A stretch of DNA of 10,027 nt from Thermohalobaculum sp045106875 (GTDB taxonomy: Bacteria; Pseudomonadota; Alphaproteobacteria; Rhodobacterales; Rhodobacteraceae), in the NCBI GenBank assembly GCA_045106875.1, contig JBGCFK010000065.1:1-10027 (forward strand). Direction: 5' to 3'. Numbering within the stretch: position 1 is the stretch's first letter; the number at the start of each line of letters is the position of its first letter. This document shows positions 1 to 6,132 of the stretch, in pieces. Position numbers and translations under genes: made by a program. The notes beneath the pieces were generated by a model. It made no database searches, was not told where the DNA came from, and was given only the letters and a program-made list of their open reading frames with translations.

Positions 1-2
1 GG

Positions 3-614
3 GTGACGGGCGGCGGGGACGAACCGGCCGCCGACGAAGGATTTTCGGATGCGCCCGCCGCAACCCCCGTCGCGCCCTGCGAGGGCGCCCTCAGCCCTGA
101 AGAGGCACAGGCCCTCTTCGACGATATGGCGGCTCAGGCCGACATCCCCTTCGATTTCCCCCCCGATTGCTGCTACGCGCGCGCCGAGCGCATGTCGCAA
201 CTGATGACCGGGCGCGGGATCGAGAACCGCAAGGCATGGGCCTATGCAAGCCGCCCGTTCGGCACGTTGGACCCCACCAATGCGGATGGATCGCTGGTGC
301 GTTTTCCACCCGGTTCCGGCGATCCGGTACAGTGGGGATATCATGTGGCGCCAACGGTTCTGGTGCGCCAGCCGGACGGGACGTGCCGTGACATGGTCAT
401 TGATCCTTCCCTGCGTGATACGCCGGTTACGGTCGACGAATGGGAGGGGCTGATGGGCGGTGCCTCGACCTCCGCCAGCACCCCCAATGACATCTTCTAC
501 AGGAATGACACTGGCACCCGTGAGATTCGTCGCAGTGACCTGACGGATGCAGAGCGGATCGAAGAGCCCTTCGCCAAGCACCGAGCCGCACGCGACTCGG
601 AACTGAGGCCATAA
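3..614 (+). CDS. Protein-glutamine glutaminase-like deamidase (5' end probably off the window)
   Basis: The visible 203 residues resemble the protein-glutaminase family, which deamidates glutamine side chains in proteins with a papain-like Cys-His-Asp triad. The sequence shows the family's three blocks in order: DCCYARAERM (Cys57 the likely nucleophile), WGYHVAPTVLV (His114) and MVIDPSLRDTPVTVDEW (Asp134). The core covers about residues 30-150, with a charged tail after it. The frame is open to the left edge and the only start seen is a GTG at base 3, with no visible ribosome site. The visible N-terminus is a low-complexity Gly/Ala/Pro/Asp/Glu stretch and not a signal peptide, so the true start and any export signal probably lie upstream. 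The stop overlaps the next start (TAATG), so the two genes are likely translated together. The family call comes from remembered motifs. Its substrate and any link to the methanol locus are unknown. Confidence 0.72.
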   Translation: MTGGGDEPAADEGFSDAPAATPVAPCEGALSPEEAQALFDDMAAQADIPFDFPPDCCYARAERMSQLMTGRGIENRKAWAYASRPFGTLDPTNADGSLVRFPPGSGDPVQWGYHVAPTVLVRQPDGTCRDMVIDPSLRDTPVTVDEWEGLMGGASTSASTPNDIFYRNDTGTREIRRSDLTDAERIEEPFAKHRAARDSELRP

Positions 615-1171
615 TGCGGACAGCGTTCACAGCAACGCTGCTTGCGCTTGTCCTGGCGTGCGTGCCGATGGACAGAACGCAAACAGAGGAGAGCCCGGCG
701 ATGCGGTTGCAACTCAAGACGATCACCGGCTTCGAGGAAAGCGCGGACAGGCAATCGCTTGTGCTCAGTTTCGAAGGGGATGAGCCTGTCACCGTGACGA
801 CTGGCGCGGCGCAGATGGACGTTGAACGTGACCGCCCTTGGTTGCGCGGCGCGGCTGGTCGTGGCGCCCCCGTCGCCGTCGATGCCGAAACGGGTCAGAT
901 CCTGCCCGCGACCGTGGCCCTCGAGGTTATGTGGGGGCACGACGGACCGGATGCGGATGGCCGCTTTGTGGTGTTCGGCCCCCCACGCCCAGGCGCGATG
1001 TATCTCGTTCCTGAAACGGATGCGGACAAGGCACTGCTCGACACGATCAGGTCCATTGTCGCCGAGGATCAGGGGGCTGTTTTTGCCCTGCGTAACGCCG
1101 CCTGGATCGAGGATGTCCAACCGCTCGACCCGGACACCGCCATGCGGTATTTGGGTTTCGGTGGGCAGTAG
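614..1171 (+). CDS. Hypothetical exported protein, probable lipoprotein, partner of the glutaminase-like gene
   Basis: This 185-residue protein belongs to no family I recognise. Residues 1-15 form a hydrophobic signal, and V-L-A-C at 13-16 is an acceptable though not ideal lipobox, so Cys16 may be lipidated. The rest looks like a compact globular domain of alternating beta strands (for example VTVTTGAAQMDV and GRFVVFGPPRPGAMYLVPET) with no further cysteine and no obvious catalytic motif. The ATG shares its A with the TAA of the glutaminase-like gene, and only a weak GAGG sits upstream, so translation probably depends on coupling. The tight pairing suggests a joint role, for example an inhibitor, propeptide-like partner or surface anchor, but nothing in the sequence proves this. 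A 285-residue antisense frame covers it; the sense reading is preferred because of the start overlap and signal sequence. Confidence 0.7.
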   Translation: MRTAFTATLLALVLACVPMDRTQTEESPAMRLQLKTITGFEESADRQSLVLSFEGDEPVTVTTGAAQMDVERDRPWLRGAAGRGAPVAVDAETGQILPATVALEVMWGHDGPDADGRFVVFGPPRPGAMYLVPETDADKALLDTIRSIVAEDQGAVFALRNAAWIEDVQPLDPDTAMRYLGFGGQ

Positions 1172-1331
1172 AGCACAATGCGAAATAAGTGATGCATCTC
1201 GCATCAACTGACGCGTTGAAATCTCTGGTTTCAGGCAGCGTAGGGTGAAGCAGGTTCTTCGCGTTGTGCTGTAGATCAGCGGTCGAAGAGCGCCCGTTTC
1301 AGAGGTACGCCTGTTGCGTCGGATAGCCACG

Positions 1332-1360
1332 AAGGGGGTATTTCGCCAGAACACCCCCTT
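1332..1360. repeat. Inverted repeat with 8-bp G/C-rich arms
   Basis: AAGGGGGT at 1332-1339 is the exact reverse complement of ACCCCCTT at 1353-1360, with a 13-base loop. It lies in the convergent gap and could act as a weak terminator or RNA 3'-end stabiliser on either strand. The downstream bases are not T-rich on either side, so it is recorded only as a structure. Confidence 0.55.
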
Positions 1361-1369
1361 GATTGGCTC

Positions 1370-1391
1370 AAAAACGTCACGCGCGCGTGAC
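1370..1391 (-). terminator. Rho-independent terminator of the propeller operon
   Basis: GTCACGCGCGCGTGAC at 1376-1391 is a perfect 16-bp palindrome starting 7 bases past the stop of the minus-strand gene at 1399. Read on the minus strand the stem is followed by GTTTTTGAG (T run 1374-1370), the usual layout of an intrinsic terminator. The stem is all C/G apart from one T/A step per arm and has no built-in loop, so the real hairpin would open the central 4 bases. Confidence 0.7.
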
Positions 1392-1398
1392 AGATATA

Positions 1399-1839
1399 TT
1401 ACTGAATGGTTATTTTGACCTTCTGGCTGTCACCCTTCGCACCGGCCAGACGTAGTTCGTACTGTCCCGGACGGATCGCGACAAAGCCAAGTTCGATCGT
1501 TCCTTCGTCATCAAATTCTAGGCTATCGAGGCCCAGAGGGCGGATTTCGAGGTCGTTGATGACGATCTCGTCAATCCAGATCGCACGGAAGAACTCCGGT
1601 CCGACCAATGTCAATTCCTGACTGCCATCTGCTACGATCTCGACTTCGTAATAGGCACCGGATTGCAGGGCCCACGGTCCTTCAGACAGTGGTTTTCCAG
1701 CGCCAATTGTCAGTTCAGGCAGCTCGGCACTGTTACATTTTGCGAAAAGGCCTGCGAATCCAAGATCCGTGCAGAGCGGCGCCGCTTGCGCACCGACAGA
1801 CATCAGTGCGGCAACGGCTGTGATTGCGAGATAATTCAT
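1399..1839 (-). CDS. Small exported protein of unknown function, cupredoxin-like strand pattern without metal ligands
   Basis: The start is the ATG at 1839, because GGGAGGAA lies just upstream and a signal peptide follows directly (residues 1-19, MNYLAITAVAALMSVGAQA). A longer frame to 1950 would run through the ribosome site and the end of the previous gene. The protein has 146 residues. Cys23 and Cys35 near the mature N-terminus could form a disulfide. From about residue 60 to the end it reads as beta strands ending in FVAIRPGQYELRLAG, a PG-x-Y/F turn reminiscent of cupredoxin folds. The mature chain contains no histidine, so a classical type-1 copper site is not possible. It starts 34 bases after the PQQ-associated propeller gene and is the last gene before a terminator, so the two are almost certainly co-transcribed. 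I infer a periplasmic accessory role in alcohol oxidation; the fold comment is only a pattern impression. Confidence 0.8.
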   Translation of the reverse strand: MNYLAITAVAALMSVGAQAAPLCTDLGFAGLFAKCNSAELPELTIGAGKPLSEGPWALQSGAYYEVEIVADGSQELTLVGPEFFRAIWIDEIVINDLEIRPLGLDSLEFDDEGTIELGFVAIRPGQYELRLAGAKGDSQKVKITIQ

Positions 1840-1873
1840 AAATTCCTCCCGTTCATTTTTGTGAGTGTCCGCA

Positions 1874-2839
1874 TCAGTTTGGCGAGACGACAACGCCCCA
1901 AGGCTGTTCGCCAACCTGAATGGATTTGATAACTTTCTGGTCGGCGACATCGATCACCGAGATATCGTTCGAGTTGCCGTTCGTGGTCAAAAGATACTTC
2001 TCGTCCGGCGTGAAGGCCATCTGCCAGACGCGCTGCCCGACCAACAGGTATTCTTCGACCTCGTCGGTGTTGCCATCGATGACGGCTACGCGATTTGCGG
2101 GGCCGAGCGCGACAAAAACCTTCTTGCCGTCCTTCGTTGCACGTACGCCAACCGGCTGCAGGGCCTCTGGCGGAACACCCGCCACCTCGAAATTGATTTT
2201 CTTTACGATCGCGCCGTCTGCAGGATTGATAACGCTGACCGTTCCGCCGATCTCGGCACTGACATACAGCTTGGTGTTGTCCGCAGTGAACTCGGCCACG
2301 CGGGGACGCTGATCGACCAGTGTGTTGTGGAAGATCTCGAACGTCTCGGCGTTGATGAAATGCGCCATGTTGGTGGTCTCGGAAGTGTTGATCACAACCT
2401 TGCCGTCGGGGCTGATAGCCATGCCTTCCGGCTCGACACCGACGGGTATCTCAGCGAGCACGCTTCGTTTCTCGACATCCACCACCGTGACGATGTTGTC
2501 ATCTTCGTTCGCGATGTAGAGCGGGTTGCCCGAGGGGTGCAGCACGAACAGCTCGGGATCTGGACCCGAAGGGAGTGTGTGGATCTGCTTCAGAGTCGTT
2601 GTGTCGAATACCCTGACTGTATCGTCATCAGAGGCGCACACGTAAAGGTGCTTGCCATCAGGTGATAGAGTGACCCCTCGAGGCCGCTGCCCACCATCGA
2701 TGGTTGCGGTCACCTCCCAGGTTTCGGAGTCAATAATAGTAACTGTATTGCCCTTTTCGTTGGTGACATAGACCGTGTAACCCAAGGCCGGCCCGGCTAG
2801 GCTTGCCGCAAAAACTGCTGCGCTCAGCATCTTGAACAT
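1874..2839 (-). CDS. PQQ-dependent catabolism-associated YVTN beta-propeller protein
   Basis: This 321-residue exported protein closely matches my memory of the TIGR03866 family, seven-bladed YVTN/NHL-like propellers encoded beside PQQ dehydrogenases and their ABC transporters. A signal peptide (about residues 1-20, ending GPALG) is followed by seven blade signatures, including YVTNEKGNTVTIID, LYVCASDDDTVRVFD, LYIANEDDNIVTVVD, LYVSAEIGGTVSVIN and VFVALGPANRVAVID. Segments such as GVEPEGMAISPDGK and NTSETTNMAHFIN are typical of the family. The ATG at 2839 is chosen because GGAGG (2849-2845) precedes it by 5 bases. The GTG at 2845 would overlap that ribosome site. The biochemical role of the family is not established; a periplasmic scaffold or a binding or chaperone function for PQQ enzymes is a guess. 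It heads a two-gene leftward operon that faces the rightward accessory operon across a 175-base control region. Confidence 0.9.
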   Translation of the reverse strand: MFKMLSAAVFAASLAGPALGYTVYVTNEKGNTVTIIDSETWEVTATIDGGQRPRGVTLSPDGKHLYVCASDDDTVRVFDTTTLKQIHTLPSGPDPELFVLHPSGNPLYIANEDDNIVTVVDVEKRSVLAEIPVGVEPEGMAISPDGKVVINTSETTNMAHFINAETFEIFHNTLVDQRPRVAEFTADNTKLYVSAEIGGTVSVINPADGAIVKKINFEVAGVPPEALQPVGVRATKDGKKVFVALGPANRVAVIDGNTDEVEEYLLVGQRVWQMAFTPDEKYLLTTNGNSNDISVIDVADQKVIKSIQVGEQPWGVVVSPN

Positions 2840-3014
2840 GGTCACCTCCAGTTATTTCGCTCTCTGGATTTCTATCTTAGTAACGTTACTAGTCGTCGGG
2901 TTACCGGTTGGGTCAACACCGAGAGCATTACTATCTGAGCATAAGAGAATAATAATCGCACGTAGCTGGGTTGGGTGGCTTGCGTTGCGCGGAGGGTCGG
3001 GCGAAAGTTGGGTC
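2840..3014. promoter_or_regulatory. Divergent intergenic control region between the two accessory operons
   Basis: This 175-base gap lies between the propeller gene (leftward) and the DUF3280-like gene (rightward), so promoters for both operons are expected here. It is more AT-rich than its surroundings, notably about 2924-2958. It contains the 14-bp palindrome at 2878-2891. A TTGACC hexamer on the minus strand (2916-2911) could be a -35 element for the leftward operon, with a poor -10 match (TAGTAA, spacing about 19) inside the palindrome; this is weak. No clear promoter hexamers are seen for the rightward operon. GGAGG at 2991-2995 is too far from the ATG at 3015 to serve as its ribosome site. 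Confidence 0.6.
2878..2891. promoter_or_regulatory. Perfect 14-bp palindrome, candidate operator
   Basis: TAGTAACGTTACTA is its own reverse complement and lies 39 bases upstream of the leftward start codon at 2839. A further copy of the half-site TTACTA occurs at 2928-2933, 42 bases from the right half-site at 2886-2891, close to four helical turns. This is the type of layout bound by dimeric regulators. Which regulator would bind, and whether it controls one or both operons, cannot be told from this sequence. Confidence 0.5.
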
Positions 3015-3521
3015 ATGAATAGAATTCTGATGGCATTGGGCTTGATCGGGTTGCTGGTTCTGCCTGCGGGTGGGGCGGAGCTCAAGCCGGGCGCGAAGCT
3101 CGCATTCTTCGGAATGCATTTTATAGATACATCTACCGAAGGTGCCTATAACGGCGTTCGCGAAGACGAAACCGCGCGGGTCGCGCTGATTGAGGCCTTC
3201 ATCATAGAGCAATTCTCAGATCGCGGGTTCAAGTTTCTCGATATCTCGCCGGTGCAAGAGGATGTGGATCGCATCGTGAATCCGGCCGATTGCAACTATT
3301 GCGACGTGCTGATGGCCCGCAAACTGGGCGCCGACTACTCGGTGACGGGCGAGGTCCAGAAAGTGTCCAACGTGATCCTCAGCATGAATATCGTGATCCG
3401 TGACGCGCCCGAGGGGCAATTTGTCAAAGGCATGTCTGTCGATATCCGTGGCAACAACGACGATAGCTGGTTGCGCGGCGTCAGGTACATTCTGAAGAAC
3501 AACATCTTTCGCAGTAAATAG
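3015..3521 (+). CDS. DUF3280/DUF2380-like exported protein
   Basis: This is a 168-residue protein with a signal peptide (residues 1-21, ending PAGGA) and a compact alpha/beta domain. The stretch LKPGAKLAFFGMHFIDTS looks like a first strand with following loop. A CxxC pair (Cys93, Cys96 in DCNYCDVLMA) sits mid-protein and could form a disulfide or bind metal. The C-terminal block RGNNDDSWLRGVRYIL (145-160) is the most family-like part; I recall similar blocks in proteins labelled DUF3280 or DUF2380 in alphaproteobacteria, but am unsure which model applies. The start is the ATG at 3015 because the signal peptide begins there; an in-frame ATG at 2832 would add an unlikely 61-residue extension across the control region. 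The ribosome site is weak. It is the first gene of the rightward accessory operon, 39 bases before the MxaD-like gene. Its function is unknown. Confidence 0.78.
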   Translation: MNRILMALGLIGLLVLPAGGAELKPGAKLAFFGMHFIDTSTEGAYNGVREDETARVALIEAFIIEQFSDRGFKFLDISPVQEDVDRIVNPADCNYCDVLMARKLGADYSVTGEVQKVSNVILSMNIVIRDAPEGQFVKGMSVDIRGNNDDSWLRGVRYILKNNIFRSK

Positions 3522-3560
3522 AGGCGGGTTGCCCGCTCAGATCGAAAAGGGAGACACTCC

Positions 3561-4097
3561 ATGCGTCTGTTCACCTACATCGCCGCATTCTGCGCCGTGC
3601 TGATGGCCATGCCCGTCGAGGCGCACGGTCCAACGCGTCAGAAAGTTGTTGTCAAGACCACGGTCGCCGCACCGCCTGCCGAGGTTTGGGCCGTGATCGG
3701 TAATTTCCAGGATATGAGCTGGCATCCCGTCGTGCATTCCAGCACAGGCGACAAAGGCAATGAGATTGACGCGACGCGTGTCTTGAGGCTTGGTGCAGCT
3801 GATGGTCCGGTCATTGACGAGGTGCTCTACAAATACAAACCCGAGAAGATGAGCTATTCCTATCGCATCACAAAAGTGAAAGTCGAAGTGCTGCCGGTGA
3901 CGAATTACTCCGCCCATATCACAGTCCGACCATCAGGCGCAGGTTCCGAGATCGAATGGAAGGGTGCGTTTTATCGCGGTTACCCCAACAACAATCCACC
4001 ACCCGAGTTGAACGACGAAGCTGCCGTGAAAGCTGTCACCGGGGTATACGAAGCTGGTATGGCGGCGCTCAGGGAACGGTTCGGAGCGCTGAACTGA
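3561..4097 (+). CDS. MxaD-like SRPBCC (polyketide cyclase/START-like) periplasmic protein
   Basis: This is a 178-residue protein with a signal peptide (about residues 1-22, ending MPVEA) followed by one SRPBCC domain. The typical opening, VVVKTTVAAPPAEVWAVIGN followed by FQDMSWHP, is present, as is a long C-terminal helix (DEAAVKAVTGVYEAGMAALRERF). Size, export and context match MxaD of methylotrophs, a periplasmic protein reported to assist electron transfer between methanol dehydrogenase and its cytochrome. Whether this copy does the same with XoxF and XoxG is inference. AAGGGAGA at 3547-3553 is a good ribosome site for the ATG at 3561. The TGA stop shares its final A with the next ATG (TGATG), so it is translationally coupled to the propeller gene. 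No cysteine is present in the mature protein, and the SRPBCC cavity ligand is unknown. Confidence 0.85.
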   Translation: MRLFTYIAAFCAVLMAMPVEAHGPTRQKVVVKTTVAAPPAEVWAVIGNFQDMSWHPVVHSSTGDKGNEIDATRVLRLGAADGPVIDEVLYKYKPEKMSYSYRITKVKVEVLPVTNYSAHITVRPSGAGSEIEWKGAFYRGYPNNNPPPELNDEAAVKAVTGVYEAGMAALRERFGALN

Positions 4098-5023
4098 TGC
4101 GCCTTATGGCAGTTGTCTGGTTGGCGTTCTGCTGGCCAGCTGCTGCCGATATCGCCTTTGTCACCAATCAGGGATCGGATGATGTTTCGGTTGTCGACCT
4201 TGATCTTGGCAAAGTGCTCCGAACCATTCTGGTGGGCGGCAAACCAGCAGGGGTTGCAGTGGCGCCCGATGGCTCGGCGGTCTATGTTGTCAGCCCTGAT
4301 GGGCCATATGTCTCGGTACTCGACGGCAAAGGCACTCGCGTTCTGCGCCAGATTCCGCTGGACGGCGGGCCTTTGGGTATCGCCGTGCATCCCTCGGGAA
4401 GCCCGGTTTATGTGGCAGACTGGTACGGTGCACGGGTCTGGATGATCGATCCTGCTGAGGGCATCATTGGCGAGATCACGACGGGTGTTTCTCCCTCCGG
4501 TCTTGCGGTCACTCCGGATGGGAAATGGCTGTTGTCGGCGGACCGCGACTCGGACCAGGTGACTGTGGCAGATGCGGCAACTGGTAAGGTGCGCGCAGGC
4601 GTCAAAGCCGGCATCCGGCCCTTTGCGGTGACGATCGGGCCGAATGCAACGCGAGCGTTCACGGCGGATGTGGGCTCGAACACAGTTACAGTGATTGATA
4701 TCGCGTCAGCAGAGGTTCTTGACACGATCCCAACAGGCGCGCGTCCCTATGCGGTTGCCTTTGCCCAAGGTCGGGGCTTCGTGACGGACCAATATGCGGA
4801 CACTGTGACAGTCTTCGATGCAACCACTCTTGAAGTCGAGGCAACGCTTGATGTTGGCGAGTACCCCGAAGGTATCGCCCCCACCTCGGACGGACGCCAC
4901 GTTGTTGTGGCCAACTGGTTTTCGAACACTATCCAGGTGATTGACGCGAAAACGCTGGATATCACCGCGGAGATCGCAGTCGGAGATGGCCCGCGCGCCT
5001 TCGGTGCATTCATAATGCCGTAG
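4097..5023 (+). CDS. Second YVTN-repeat beta-propeller protein (YncE-like)
   Basis: This is a 308-residue exported protein built of seven YVTN-type blades, for example AFVTNQGSDDVSVVD, VYVADWYGARVWMID, AFTADVGSNTVTVID, GFVTDQYADTVTVFD and VVVANWFSNTIQVID. The signal peptide is short (MRLMAVVWLAFCWPAAA). The ATG at 4097 overlaps the preceding stop by one base and opens directly into this signal, whereas the longer frame back to 3956 lies inside the MxaD-like gene in another phase. It is a distant relative of the propeller encoded at 1874-2839, but it lacks the family-specific segments seen there and the blades are clearly diverged, so this is not a recent copy. A periplasmic propeller in an operon with MxaD-like and SoxYZ-like proteins suggests a scaffold or binding role in PQQ-dependent oxidation. 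The exact activity cannot be told from sequence. Confidence 0.86.
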   Translation: MRLMAVVWLAFCWPAAADIAFVTNQGSDDVSVVDLDLGKVLRTILVGGKPAGVAVAPDGSAVYVVSPDGPYVSVLDGKGTRVLRQIPLDGGPLGIAVHPSGSPVYVADWYGARVWMIDPAEGIIGEITTGVSPSGLAVTPDGKWLLSADRDSDQVTVADAATGKVRAGVKAGIRPFAVTIGPNATRAFTADVGSNTVTVIDIASAEVLDTIPTGARPYAVAFAQGRGFVTDQYADTVTVFDATTLEVEATLDVGEYPEGIAPTSDGRHVVVANWFSNTIQVIDAKTLDITAEIAVGDGPRAFGAFIMP

Positions 5024-5092
5024 TATTCGGTACACTCCTTGGAAGAAAGAATCACTCTAGAGTCGGGATTGGGTTTTGGGAAAGGGAGCGCA

Positions 5093-6085
5093 ATGAAATC
5101 AGAATCAATGTTTATGGGGCTTGGGGGCCTCGTCCTCGGCGTGTTCGTCGGGATGAACGTGGGCAATTCCGGCGCCGACAAATCTGAACGTCGCATCATG
5201 AGTGATGTGGACAGCACGGTGGCCGCGATGCAGGAACAGGTCCTCGCGTTGGACGGACGGCTTGCTGGACTTGAAGATTCGATTGCAGCTGGCGAAGCAA
5301 GCCGCGCAAGCTTGAGTGAACAAATTGACGGCGCGGTGAGTGCTTTGTCTGACAATTTGGGTAACATGTCAGCGTCCATGGCGGCCAGCATTGCCGAAGC
5401 CGACGCGGCTCAGGCAGCGGCTATGGAAGAAAGATTTGCGGCACTTTCTGGCTCGATCGGCAAGATGGCATCGACTGCTGCCGCCCCCGCTCCGGTAGAG
5501 ACCGCGATAGCCGCGGCGCCTGCAACTGCGGAAGAGACACCTGCCTCAACAGCGCAAGGCACGAAGGTTGGACAGACGGCTTCTCTGTTGGATGGCAAGG
5601 CACGGGTCTTTGTCTCGGGGATGGATGCTGATGCGGGAACTGTGCGTGTCGCGGTAAACGGTCAGGGGCTTGCCATGTTGGGCGGGGCACTACCGGTGAC
5701 GTTTGATACCGATGGGGAGACTTGTACGCTGAACCTTGATGCGCTTGACGCTGGTGGCGCGCATATGTCTGCCGCGTGTATCGCAGCTGTTGAAACCGTG
5801 GTCACGCCCACTCCTGGCCCGACGGCGAGCCAAGAAGCCGTGGCATCTGGAGGAGAGCCCAAGGGTCCGGGCCAGACTGCGTGGCTATTGGATGGCAAGG
5901 CTCGGATTTTCGTATCCGGTGTGGATGCCGATGCAGGTACCGCACGCGTGGCAATCAATGGTCTTTCGACTGCAGTCCTCGGTGGGACACGTCCGGTTAC
6001 TTTCGATGCGGAAGGTGCGACATGTACGTTGCAGCTTGATGACCTTGTAGAGGGTCGTGTAAAGATGTCGGCATCCTGTAACTGA
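5093..6085 (+). CDS. Membrane-anchored coiled-coil protein with a duplicated two-cysteine C-terminal domain, unknown function
   Basis: I do not recognise this 330-residue protein. The start is the ATG at 5093, after AAAGGGAG; an ATG at 5039 would put 18 polar residues before the anchor and lacks a ribosome site. Residues 6-24 (MFMGLGGLVLGVFVGMNVG) form a hydrophobic segment without a clear cleavage site, probably an uncleaved membrane anchor. Residues 30-125 are Ala/Ser/Glu/Met-rich, heptad-like helix, probably coiled coil. An Ala/Pro/Thr linker (about 126-158) leads to two copies of one 70-residue domain at 160-229 and 260-329, exactly 100 residues apart. By hand count 48 of 70 positions are identical. 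Each copy starts GQTAxLLDGKAR, contains PVTFD and CTLxLD, and ends in a second cysteine (211/229 and 311/329), suggesting one disulfide per domain. The position between the propeller and SoxYZ-like genes points to a periplasmic scaffold; this is inference. Confidence 0.82.
   Translation: MKSESMFMGLGGLVLGVFVGMNVGNSGADKSERRIMSDVDSTVAAMQEQVLALDGRLAGLEDSIAAGEASRASLSEQIDGAVSALSDNLGNMSASMAASIAEADAAQAAAMEERFAALSGSIGKMASTAAAPAPVETAIAAAPATAEETPASTAQGTKVGQTASLLDGKARVFVSGMDADAGTVRVAVNGQGLAMLGGALPVTFDTDGETCTLNLDALDAGGAHMSAACIAAVETVVTPTPGPTASQEAVASGGEPKGPGQTAWLLDGKARIFVSGVDADAGTARVAINGLSTAVLGGTRPVTFDAEGATCTLQLDDLVEGRVKMSASCN
5570..5779 (+). repeat. Internal tandem domain repeat, copy 1
   Basis: This segment encodes residues 160-229 of the coiled-coil protein, the first copy of the duplicated 70-residue domain. 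The period to the second copy is 300 bases including a 90-base linker. The protein copies are about 69% identical by hand count. The DNA copies differ at many third codon positions, so the duplication is old and protein sequence has been conserved since. Confidence 0.85.
5870..6079 (+). repeat. Internal tandem domain repeat, copy 2
   Basis: This segment encodes residues 260-329, the second copy of the domain, ending one residue (Asn) before the stop. The linker between copies (residues 230-259) is rich in Thr, Pro, Ala and Gly and looks flexible. Both cysteines are retained at matching positions. Confidence 0.85.
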
Positions 6086-6132
6086 CATCAGATCGGTATG
6101 GGTGGGGAAACGCACAACCAGGAGTATCGCCG

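Larger units (their letters stand above)
1172..1398. other. Gene-free convergent intergenic region with several small hairpins
   Basis: This 227-base stretch separates the rightward glutaminase pair from the leftward propeller operon. No frame in it has a convincing start or ribosome site. Just after the plus-strand stop there is a 6-bp stem (1190-1195 with 1201-1206, loop ATCTC), then a 5-bp stem (1217-1221 with 1229-1233). Neither is followed by a T run, so I see no clear terminator for the rightward genes. The right end holds the 1332-1360 hairpin and the 1370-1391 terminator, listed separately. The middle (about 1234-1331) has no structure I can name; it could be a decayed insertion or dispersed repeat, but I see no terminal repeats to support that. 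Confidence 0.55.

Noticed and set aside
497..1354. 285-residue open frame on the minus strand
   Set aside because: It runs antisense across the coupled plus-strand gene at 614-1171, has no ribosome site and encodes an Arg/Cys/His-rich sequence typical of a shadow frame in GC-rich DNA.
1865..2665. 266-residue open frame on the plus strand
   Set aside because: It is antisense to the clear YVTN propeller gene at 1874-2839 and has no start signal or recognisable domain.
2832..3014. N-terminal extension of the DUF3280-like gene to an ATG at 2832
   Set aside because: The extension would cross the palindrome and the leftward ribosome site and place 61 residues before a normal signal peptide.
5054..5063. 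10-bp palindrome ACTCTAGAGT in the gap before the coiled-coil gene
   Set aside because: It is short, within the range expected by chance over 10 kb, and has no flanking promoter or terminator pattern.
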